In this document: positions 11,263 through 18,597 of the stretch, in pieces | How positions within the stretch are numbered: position 1 is the stretch's first letter | Layout: each line of letters starts with the position of its first letter | DNA from: Klebsiella aerogenes KCTC 2190 | GTDB taxonomy: Bacteria > Pseudomonadota > Gammaproteobacteria > Enterobacterales > Enterobacteriaceae | Assembly (NCBI RefSeq): GCF_000215745.1 | Contig: NC_015663.1 | Span: 4,560,780 to 4,624,779, forward strand | Reading direction: 5' to 3' | Length of the DNA stretch: 64,000 bases | Position numbers and translations under genes: made by a program | Notes under the pieces: model-generated | Told to the model about the DNA's origin: nothing | The model's database searches: none | The model's input: the letters and a program-made list of their open reading frames with translations, nothing else

Positions 11263-12024
11263 GTGCACTATCAACCGCAATATCACCTACTTAAAGACCG
11301 TATCATTCTGGTCACCGGCGCCAGCGACGGCATTGGCCGTGAAGCCGCCCTCACCTATGCGCGCTACAGCGCAAGCGTGGTCCTGGTTGGCCGCAATGAA
11401 GAAAAACTGCGCGGCGTCGCGCAAGAAATTGAACAGGCTGGCGGTATTGCGGCACGCTGGTTTACCCTCGACCTGTTGACCTGCACGCCGCAGGAGTGCC
11501 AGCAGCTGGCGCAGAAAATCGCGATTCACTACCCGCGCCTTGACGGCGTGCTGCACAATGCCGGCCTGCTTGGCGACGTCTGTCCGATGGACCAGCAGGA
11601 TCCTGAGGTATGGCAGCAGGTGATGCAGGTAAACGTTAACGGCACGTTTATGCTCACCCAGGCGCTTCTTCCTTTATTACTCAAGTCCGATTCCGGCTCG
11701 CTGGTGTTTACCTCTTCCAGCGTTGGCCGCCAGGGCCGCGCCAACTGGGGCGCCTACGCGGCCTCTAAATTCGCTACCGAAGGGATGATGCAGGTCCTGG
11801 CCGAAGAGTACCAAAGCCGTCATCTGCGGGTAAATTGTATTAATCCCGGCGGGACGCGTACCAAAATGCGCGCCAGCGCCTTCCCGACAGAAGATCCGCA
11901 AAAGCTGAAAACCCCCGCCGATATCATGCCGGTCTATTTATGGCTGATGGGCGATGATAGCCGGCGCAAAACCGGTATGACCTTCGATGCCCAGCCGGGG
12001 CGTAAACCAGGGATCTCCCAATGA
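11263..12024 (+). CDS. yciK: YciK short-chain dehydrogenase/reductase
   Basis: A 253-residue SDR-family oxidoreductase whose physiological substrate is not established. The Rossmann nucleotide-binding motif is TGASDGIGRE (about residues 18-27), NAG is in VLHNAGLLGD, and the catalytic Ser and Tyr-x-x-x-Lys are in FTSSSVGRQ and YAASKFATEG. It is close to E. coli YciK over its whole length. The start is GTG at 11263, preceded by AGAGGAG. The last codons overlap the btuR start by 4 bases (ATGA), so the two are translationally coupled, as in E. coli. Confidence 0.94.
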   Translation: MHYQPQYHLLKDRIILVTGASDGIGREAALTYARYSASVVLVGRNEEKLRGVAQEIEQAGGIAARWFTLDLLTCTPQECQQLAQKIAIHYPRLDGVLHNAGLLGDVCPMDQQDPEVWQQVMQVNVNGTFMLTQALLPLLLKSDSGSLVFTSSSVGRQGRANWGAYAASKFATEGMMQVLAEEYQSRHLRVNCINPGGTRTKMRASAFPTEDPQKLKTPADIMPVYLWLMGDDSRRKTGMTFDAQPGRKPGISQ

Positions 12025-12611
12025 GCGATCAACGCTACCGCGAGCGCCAGCAGCGGGTAAAAGACAAAGTCGATGCGCGGGTCGCCGCCGCCCAGCAAGA
12101 ACGCGGGTTGATCATGGTATTTACCGGTAACGGCAAAGGCAAAACCACCGCCGCCTTCGGTACCGTCACCCGTGCGGTTGGACACGGTAAAAAAGCCGGC
12201 GTGGTGCAATTCATCAAAGGTACCTGGCCTAACGGTGAGCGTAATTTGCTGGAGCCGCACGGCGTCGAGTTCCAGGTGATGGCCACCGGCTTTACCTGGG
12301 ATACGCAAAATCGCGACAGCGATACCGCCGCCTGTCTCGATGTCTGGCAGCACGGGCGCCGAATGCTCGCCGACGATAGCCTGGATCTGGTACTGCTGGA
12401 TGAACTGACCTACATGGTGGCTTACGACTATCTGCCGCTGGAAGAGGTGCTGACGGCGCTGCGCAACCGCCCAGCGCATCAAACGGTGATGATTACCGGC
12501 CGCGGCTGCCACCGCGAGATTATCGAGATAGCTGACACCGTCAGCGAACTACGCCCGGTAAAGCACGCCTTTGACGCCGGGGTCAAAGCGCAGATGGGGA
12601 TTGATTACTAA
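12021..12611 (+). CDS. btuR: Cob(I)yrinic acid a,c-diamide adenosyltransferase
   Basis: BtuR (CobA) transfers the 5'-deoxyadenosyl group of ATP to reduced corrinoids to give adenosylcobalamin; it acts in the cytosol on exogenous or de novo corrinoid. The 196-residue sequence carries the P-loop FTGNGKGKTTAAFG (about residues 34-47) and the family stretches QFIKGTWPNGERNLL and LLDELTYMVAYDYL. It is nearly identical to E. coli BtuR. It is coupled to yciK by a 4-base overlap. Its 3' end overlaps the convergent AraC-family gene by 29 bases. Confidence 0.96.
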   Translation: MSDQRYRERQQRVKDKVDARVAAAQQERGLIMVFTGNGKGKTTAAFGTVTRAVGHGKKAGVVQFIKGTWPNGERNLLEPHGVEFQVMATGFTWDTQNRDSDTAACLDVWQHGRRMLADDSLDLVLLDELTYMVAYDYLPLEEVLTALRNRPAHQTVMITGRGCHREIIEIADTVSELRPVKHAFDAGVKAQMGIDY

Positions 12612-13557
12612 CCGCCAGCCTCGCCAGCAGTTGGCCGTTTAATGGCAGGCATACGCAGTCCTCGCCGAGCGCCAGCTGTTGGTCGAGGACGTTTTGCCGC
12701 GAAACAAAGCGTTTGCGGTACTCGGTCGGCGTCAGTCCGCAGTATTTGTTAAAGGCGGCGATCAGGTATTTGTGCTCCTGAAAACCGCAGCTATGGCTGA
12801 TTTCGGTGATCGGCGTACGCGTATCACGCAGTAGATTGCGAGCCTTATTCAGCCGCACCAGGGTCAGATACTCTTTAAAGTTGTAACGACTCACCCGCTT
12901 AAACAGCCGGGAAAACCACGAATAGCTCATGCCGCTGTGCTCTGCCACTTCGCTCAAGGTCAATGGCCGGTCGTAATGCAGATTAATATAATCAATGCCT
13001 TTTTTAATCATCGACTCTTCGCGTAGCGAGCTCTCCTCACGCTCCTGAGGCTCTCCTGCCGTCACCAATGCATCAAGCAGCAAATATATCGCCGCGATAC
13101 GCTGGAATGGCGTACGGTTATCGACAAGCTGTTGCAGCAGCGCCGTTAACCGCTGGCGCACCTGCCAATCCACGCTCTGCGCAATACGCCCGGCGGTACA
13201 CCACTCCAGCCGCGGAGAGGGATGCATTTCATCAAACAGACCTGGCGAAAACTGCACGGTGACCAGTTGGCTACCGGGCATCTCCGCGCTGAGTGAATGC
13301 ACCTCCTCCGCGTTGATATACAACATATCGCCCGCGCGCAATTGCCACTCCCGCTGGCCGACGGCCAGCGTGAAACCGCCATGCAGGACGGTGATAAGCT
13401 CCGGCGCCGGGTGCCAGTGAGGTTCGCAGTAGCGCACCTCGGCGGCGAAGACGTTGAGTTTCTCAGCGTCGAAGGCGATCAGCTCGTAGCCGCTATTGGT
13501 CGCCGGCTGCCCGCTTTGTGTCACCTGACGGGGATGCGTCACTGAAAACGGGAACAC
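12583..13557 (-). CDS. AraC-family regulator of the beta-glucoside cassette
   Basis: A 324-residue regulator: an N-terminal cupin-like sensing domain (HWHPAPELITVLHGGFTL, then GDMLYINAEEVHSLSA) and a C-terminal double helix-turn-helix (about residues 195-295) with SGMSYSWFSRLFKRVSRYNF and the AraC signature ending CGFQEHKYLIAAFNKYCGLT. I placed the start at GTG 13557 because AGGAGGT lies 5 bases upstream; an ATG 16 codons earlier would overlap the preceding gene and lacks a binding site. It follows the GH3 gene by 25 bases in an operon with the symporter, so it probably controls uptake and hydrolysis of a glucoside. The exact inducer cannot be told. Its end overlaps btuR on the opposite strand. 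Confidence 0.85.
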   Translation of the reverse strand: MFPFSVTHPRQVTQSGQPATNSGYELIAFDAEKLNVFAAEVRYCEPHWHPAPELITVLHGGFTLAVGQREWQLRAGDMLYINAEEVHSLSAEMPGSQLVTVQFSPGLFDEMHPSPRLEWCTAGRIAQSVDWQVRQRLTALLQQLVDNRTPFQRIAAIYLLLDALVTAGEPQEREESSLREESMIKKGIDYINLHYDRPLTLSEVAEHSGMSYSWFSRLFKRVSRYNFKEYLTLVRLNKARNLLRDTRTPITEISHSCGFQEHKYLIAAFNKYCGLTPTEYRKRFVSRQNVLDQQLALGEDCVCLPLNGQLLARLAVSNQSPSAL

Positions 13558-13582
13558 GGAGTACCTCCTGAACTTTTGTTGA

Positions 13583-15931
13583 TTAATGACCCGCCAGCAC
13601 GGCATTGAGTTCGTCGCGATCGATATCCAGCGCCAGGAACTCAGTCAATGCAATCAGCAAACCACAGAACAGATCCGGCGCCAGGCGGATAAGCTTTTCA
13701 CGTACCAGGTCAGGCGCTACCCCGCTCTTCGCCGATATCAGCGCCACCACGCGGGCAAAGGCTTCCGGCTGTTGAATAAGCTGCTGCAGAGAATTGTCGT
13801 CGCGCAGCGGTACGTAGCGCGCAGGGCAATCAATCTCAACGCTTGCCGTTAAGGGAAGATCGCGAGACGAGGCGCCCACGTAGATTTGCCACTGCCCAGG
13901 GGTCACCAGCCAATCCGCCAGCCCCGGATGATAGCAGGCTAAATCAGCGACGGGCAGCGCAAGCTCAACGCGACGCGTTTCCCCTGCCAGCAACGACACT
14001 TTGCTAAAGGCTTTCAGCGCGCGAACCTCGCGGATCAGCTCCCCCTTCGGGGCCGTAACATACAGCTGTACAATCTCCTTGCCCTCGCAATCGCCGATAT
14101 TCGTTAAATCAAAGGCGACATGCAGGGTTTCGCCTTCGGCAAGCCGCGATGCGGAAAGCGCAAGATTGGCATAGCTGAATTGGGTATAGCTCAGGCCAAA
14201 GCCAAACGGGAAACGCGGCGAAAGAAGGCGTTTATCGTAATAGCGATAGCCGACAAATAGGCCCTCGCCATAGTGATGGCGCAGGTTTTCCCCTGGATAC
14301 TGCAGCCAGGCAGGCGTCTCTTCGAGAGTATTTGGCACCGTGACGGTTAGCTTACCGCAGGGGTTCCGCTTACCGAAGAGAATTTCAGCCACGGCGCGCC
14401 CCATCCCCTGTCCGGCAAAGAAGGTTTCCAGCAGCGCCCGGCATTCGCCAAGCCATGGCATCACCACCGCATCGCTGTTGGCCAACACCACAACCACGTT
14501 TGGCTGTACCCCGGCGACCTCACGGATCAGCTGTTCGTGCGCGGGAAGAATATTCAGATCCTGGCGATCGCCATTCTCGCCATCTTCACCGACCGCCGTG
14601 CTGACAAAAATCACTGCCACATCGGCGGCTCCGGCGACGTCACGCGCCTGCGCCAGCGCCTGCTCGTCGCTTTGATTGTCGTCTGGCGCGCCCGGCGCCC
14701 ACGTGACCTTAAAGTCATCCCCGGCAAGATCGAAAATCTCATCCAGCGGACGGTCGAGTAAATAGGGAACCGTAGTGGCGCAACCCGAGCCCTGAATAAC
14801 CGGCTCCTGAGCGGGTTTACCGATCACCGCGATGCGCGGCGTTTTGTGTGGCTTCAGCGGCAGCAGGTTGTCTTCATTTTTCAGTAATACGATGGATTCT
14901 GCCGCTAAACGCTGCGATAACGCATGATGTGCGGCAAAGTCAGCACGCGTGTGCGGCCGGCGATGTCGTTGCACTTTATCAACCAGTTCCAGCATCCGCA
15001 GACACGCCCGGTCGACCACCGGCATCGGTACCTCCCCGCAGGAGATTGCCGCCAGCAGGGTTTGTTTGTCCCGGCGGGTTTCCGGCATTGCCAGGTCATT
15101 GCCGGCAAGCAGCGATGCCGGGCGATCTTTAATACCGTACCAGTCGGACATCACCAGACCGTCATACCCCCATTCATCACGCAATACCTGGGTCAGTAAG
15201 AACGGATCCTGCGATGTTTGAACGCCATTAAGACGATTATAAGAAGACATCACCGTCCAGGGCTGGGATTTGGCGATCGCTCGTTGAAATCCGGCGAGAT
15301 AGATTTCACGCAGCACCCGCTCCTCAATAATCGAATCCATTTCGGTACGCCGATACTCGGAGTTATTGGCGGCAAAATGTTTAAGGCTGGCGCCGACGCC
15401 TTCGGCCTGTAAGCCGTTAATCAGCGCCGCGGCGATATCCCCACTTACGACCGGGTCCTCTGAATAGTATTCATAGCCGCGTCCAGCCAGCGGGGTGCGC
15501 CGAATGTTAATTCCCGGCCCCAATAGAATACCCACCCCCATCTGTTGGCATTCGCGACCCAGCGCTTCGCCCATCTCCCGTACCAGTTCAACATCCCAGC
15601 TACAGGCCAGACTGGAGCCATTCGGAAAACAGGTGGCCGGCAGCGAGGCGCTGAACAACGCTTCGCTGCCGCCCTTGGCGACAGGCTCGTCGGCGCTGGC
15701 CTGGTCGGCGGTTTGGGTAATCACCGAGATGAAGTCATCCATGCTCCACTTTTCATTGCCATCTATTTGCGCGCTGCTATAGCGCACGCCGTAGGTACCA
15801 TCGGTCATCACGATATCGGGGATACCGTGCTGCGGCATCGATGCCGTGCGCCACAGGCCGCTGCCGGTCAGCAGCGCCACTTTTTCCTCTACCGACATGG
15901 CGGCGATAACGGTACTAAAATCGTTGTTCAT
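13583..15931 (-). CDS. GH3 family beta-glucosidase, cytoplasmic
   Basis: A 782-residue glycoside hydrolase family 3 enzyme that likely removes terminal beta-linked glucose (or a related sugar) from an imported glycoside. Features are the TIM-barrel N-domain with GRGYEYYSEDP (151-160), KHFAANNSE (184-192) and the nucleophile Asp263 in VMSDWYG; the alpha/beta sandwich domain with ESIVLLKNEDNLLPL; and a C-terminal fibronectin-III-like domain. There is no signal peptide, in line with hydrolysis after uptake. The ATG at 15931 follows CAAGGAG. It is 18 bases downstream of the symporter gene, so cotranscribed. Substrate preference (cellobiose, aryl glucoside, xyloside) cannot be decided from sequence. 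Confidence 0.9.
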   Translation of the reverse strand: MNNDFSTVIAAMSVEEKVALLTGSGLWRTASMPQHGIPDIVMTDGTYGVRYSSAQIDGNEKWSMDDFISVITQTADQASADEPVAKGGSEALFSASLPATCFPNGSSLACSWDVELVREMGEALGRECQQMGVGILLGPGINIRRTPLAGRGYEYYSEDPVVSGDIAAALINGLQAEGVGASLKHFAANNSEYRRTEMDSIIEERVLREIYLAGFQRAIAKSQPWTVMSSYNRLNGVQTSQDPFLLTQVLRDEWGYDGLVMSDWYGIKDRPASLLAGNDLAMPETRRDKQTLLAAISCGEVPMPVVDRACLRMLELVDKVQRHRRPHTRADFAAHHALSQRLAAESIVLLKNEDNLLPLKPHKTPRIAVIGKPAQEPVIQGSGCATTVPYLLDRPLDEIFDLAGDDFKVTWAPGAPDDNQSDEQALAQARDVAGAADVAVIFVSTAVGEDGENGDRQDLNILPAHEQLIREVAGVQPNVVVVLANSDAVVMPWLGECRALLETFFAGQGMGRAVAEILFGKRNPCGKLTVTVPNTLEETPAWLQYPGENLRHHYGEGLFVGYRYYDKRLLSPRFPFGFGLSYTQFSYANLALSASRLAEGETLHVAFDLTNIGDCEGKEIVQLYVTAPKGELIREVRALKAFSKVSLLAGETRRVELALPVADLACYHPGLADWLVTPGQWQIYVGASSRDLPLTASVEIDCPARYVPLRDDNSLQQLIQQPEAFARVVALISAKSGVAPDLVREKLIRLAPDLFCGLLIALTEFLALDIDRDELNAVLAGH

Positions 15932-15949
15932 CTCTCTGACTCCTTGAGG

Positions 15950-17311
15950 TTAAAGCGCGTTTTGCTTACGCAGGCTGATTTTCTGCACGATATCGCGATA
16001 GGTATTTTCATCTAACGCATAGCAGGCCACGAAGATGGCGCTGATGGCGAACATTGCGCCGGGGAAAAGCGTCATCAGAATATTGATGCCATTAATCGCA
16101 TCGCTGGTCACATTACCCGCATCATAGTGATAAAGATCCAGCATCCAGCCCGCGCAGCCGCCGCCAATCGCCATCGCAATTTTAGTGATGAAGTTAAAGA
16201 AACCGTAGATGGCCCCCTCAGAGCGTACACCGTGATGCCATTCAGCATATTCGACGGTGTCGGCAATCATCGACCACATGGCGACAAAGCCCATGCCAAG
16301 CGTAATGCTGTAAAGACACACGCCGATCATTATCAGCCACAGGTTATTACCAGCGATGAAATATTGCATCAGTACCCCCAGCACGCCAATTAACAACGCC
16401 AGAAGCGCCATTTTCTTTTTCCCCATTAACGCAATCACTTTCTCAGAGATAATGGTTCCAATAATATAAGCACCAGACTGAATCATGAAGAAAGTAGCGG
16501 TAAACCCTTCGCTGCCGATAATGTATTTAATAAAGTAAATGGCGATCGCCATCCAGACTGTATAGGCGATATAGAAAAACACGGTAAATAATGAAAGATG
16601 AATCAGTGGTGCATTACCTAATACCGCACGGAACATTTCGCGAAGCGTCGGCGCATTCATTTTATCCTCTTCGCCAACGCGTTCTTTGGTCATGCCAAAA
16701 CAGGCAAGAAACATAAAAGTCGCTAACAGCGCAAAGCAGGAAACGGCAAAGACATAGCCTATTTGTTTGTCGTTAAAGGGCGAAATCAGCCAGTCTGCCG
16801 TTGTGGAAACAATCAGATACCCGACAATAGCCAACACAAAGCGATATACCGACAGCGACGAACGCGAGGCCTCATGCTGCGTCAAGCGGTTGGTCAATGC
16901 CGAATAAGGTGTGTTAACCGCCGTATAGGCCAGGCAATAGATGGTATAGGAGGCCAGCGCGAAATAAAGTTTAGCTTCCCCACCAAATGGCACAAAACAC
17001 AACACGGTTAAAAAGCCTAACGGTATCGCACCATATAATAGCCAGGGACGCAATTTGCCATATTTACTCTGCGTTTTATCAATTGCAAAGCCAATCAGGA
17101 TATTAAAAATTGCGTCAATCACCCGGGCAATCACAAAGATCAGACTCGCCTGTACCGCGCTGATGCCATAAACATTAGTATAAAAAAATAGTAAGAATAA
17201 CGAGACAAAACCGAACGATAAATTAGAGGCGAAATCGCCTAAGCCATAGCCTATCTTTTCTTTTACGCCGATGACCACATAGCTTGCCGATAACTTTGTT
17301 GTTGTACTCAT
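15950..17311 (-). CDS. GPH-family sugar/glycoside:cation symporter
   Basis: A 453-residue, roughly twelve-segment inner-membrane transporter of the glycoside-pentoside-hexuronide family (relatives MelB, YicJ, UidB). Family marks are the N-terminal GYGLGDFASNLSFGF, the early loop VIARVIDAIFNILIGFAIDKTQSKYGKLRPW and the mid-loop after helix 6 (MTKERVGEEDK). It is the first gene of the cassette, so it probably imports the beta-glucoside that the GH3 enzyme cleaves. A perfect CRP site lies 108 bases upstream. In E. coli btuR and rluB are neighbours without this cassette. Confidence 0.88.
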   Translation of the reverse strand: MSTTTKLSASYVVIGVKEKIGYGLGDFASNLSFGFVSLFLLFFYTNVYGISAVQASLIFVIARVIDAIFNILIGFAIDKTQSKYGKLRPWLLYGAIPLGFLTVLCFVPFGGEAKLYFALASYTIYCLAYTAVNTPYSALTNRLTQHEASRSSLSVYRFVLAIVGYLIVSTTADWLISPFNDKQIGYVFAVSCFALLATFMFLACFGMTKERVGEEDKMNAPTLREMFRAVLGNAPLIHLSLFTVFFYIAYTVWMAIAIYFIKYIIGSEGFTATFFMIQSGAYIIGTIISEKVIALMGKKKMALLALLIGVLGVLMQYFIAGNNLWLIMIGVCLYSITLGMGFVAMWSMIADTVEYAEWHHGVRSEGAIYGFFNFITKIAMAIGGGCAGWMLDLYHYDAGNVTSDAINGINILMTLFPGAMFAISAIFVACYALDENTYRDIVQKISLRKQNAL

Positions 17312-17419
17312 TGCGGGCTACCTGTTTTGTAATCAGTGCCGACAGTATATGGCGACGCTAATAACATCACTTTGCGTTATTTGTCTGCGTAATTCCTGTT
17401 TCTTGTCTTTATGCGAAAG

Positions 17420-17435
17420 TGTGAAAAATGTCACA
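17420..17435. promoter_or_regulatory. CRP binding site upstream of the beta-glucoside cassette
   Basis: TGTGAAAAATGTCACA is a perfect TGTGA-N6-TCACA palindrome between the symporter gene (start 17311) and the rluB stop. Its orientation and distance fit catabolite activation of the minus-strand cassette. Promoter hexamers between it and 17311 are not clear. Confidence 0.75.
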
Positions 17436-17457
17436 AGCGAGGGAAAAGAGGAGCATC

Positions 17458-17475
17458 CCGGCGGGAACCCGCCGG
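17458..17475 (-). terminator. Hairpin after rluB
   Basis: CCGGCGGG / CCCGCCGG, 8-bp arms with a minimal loop, 11 bases after the rluB stop on the minus strand. The trailing sequence GATGCTCCTCTTTTCC has only a broken T-run, so termination strength is uncertain. Confidence 0.6.
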
Positions 17476-17486
17476 AATGTACAGCA

Positions 17487-18389
17487 TTAGCCGTTAGTCT
17501 TGTTGCGGGTGCTGGAACGGCGGTTGCCGTTATTCCCCTGGCGAGGATTGCCGCTGGTCTGGCTATGACGCTTGACGGCGCGGCGGATTTGATTCGCTTT
17601 CATACGACGGCGATCTTTCTCCACCGCTACTTTGCTTTCGGTTTCCGCCGGCAGCTCCACCAGTTCACGAAGATAGTTGGTTTGCGCCAGATCCAGTTCA
17701 GTCCAGCCGCCGCGCGGCAGGCCTTTCGGCAGCAGAATATCGCCGTAGCGTACGCGGATAAGACGGCTAACCTGAACGCCGACGGCTTCCCACAGGCGAC
17801 GCACTTCGCGGTTGCGCCCTTCGGTCAAGGTAACGTTATACCATTGGTTGATCCCTTCACCGCCGGTGAACTTAATCGTTTTAAACGCTGCAGGGCCATC
17901 TTCTAACTGTACGCCACGCGCCAGCTGGCGCAGTTTGTCTTCATCGACCTGGCCGAAAACGCGGACGGCGTATTCACGCTCAACTTCGCGGCTTGGGTGC
18001 ATCAAACGGTTCGCCAGTTCACCATCGGTGGTAAACAGCAGCAGGCCGCAGGTGTTCACATCGAGGCGACCTACCGCAATCCAGCGCGCGCCGCGCAGTT
18101 TCGGCAGACGGTCGAAAACCGTTGGGCGCCCTTCCGGATCGTTACGGGTGCAGAGTTCGCCTTCTGGTTTGTAATAGGCCAATACCCGACAAATTTGCTC
18201 GGCAGATTCTTTTACCGAAATAAGATGACCGTCGATACGGATTTTCAAACCAGGTACGATTTCAACACGATCGCCGAGGGTTGCGATCTTACCATCCACG
18301 CTGACGCGTCCAGCTTCGATGATAGTTTCAATTTCGCGGCGGGAGCCATGGCCAGCACGAGCCAGCACTTTCTGTAATTTCTCGCTCAT
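17487..18389 (-). CDS. rluB: 23S rRNA pseudouridine(2605) synthase
   Basis: RluB isomerises U2605 of 23S rRNA to pseudouridine. The 300-residue protein begins with an S4 RNA-binding domain ([26 protein letters not shown] region), then the RsuA/RluB catalytic domain with the catalytic aspartate in [18 protein letters not shown], then [11 protein letters not shown]. The C-terminal 40 residues are a basic, low-complexity tail ([11 protein letters not shown] ... [16 protein letters not shown]), usual for this family. The ATG at 18389 follows CTAAAGGAAGCTCT. It is flanked by two accessory cassettes not present next to E. coli rluB. Confidence 0.95.
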   Translation of the reverse strand: MSEKLQKVLARAGHGSRREIETIIEAGRVSVDGKIATLGDRVEIVPGLKIRIDGHLISVKESAEQICRVLAYYKPEGELCTRNDPEGRPTVFDRLPKLRGARWIAVGRLDVNTCGLLLFTTDGELANRLMHPSREVEREYAVRVFGQVDEDKLRQLARGVQLEDGPAAFKTIKFTGGEGINQWYNVTLTEGRNREVRRLWEAVGVQVSRLIRVRYGDILLPKGLPRGGWTELDLAQTNYLRELVELPAETESKVAVEKDRRRMKANQIRRAVKRHSQTSGNPRQGNNGNRRSSTRNKTNG

Positions 18390-18597
18390 AGAGCTTCCTT
18401 TAGGTGTCGCCTTCCCAGGCGTCTGATATGCTTTGGCAACAACAGGCCATATAAAATCACCAACCTGTTGTTATATAAATACTTTACACATTTTAAGGCG
18501 CCATTCGTCAGCACTGTAAAACAGCGCGCGCGCCTGCGTGGGCGAACATACTACACTAACTTCAAAATGAATGCTTCACTGCGATACATTTCTCTGT

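Noticed and set aside
12583..13605. Longer ATG start (13605) for the AraC-family regulator
   Set aside because: It would lie inside the GH3 gene's last codons and has no binding site, whereas GTG 13557 has AGGAGGT at ideal distance.
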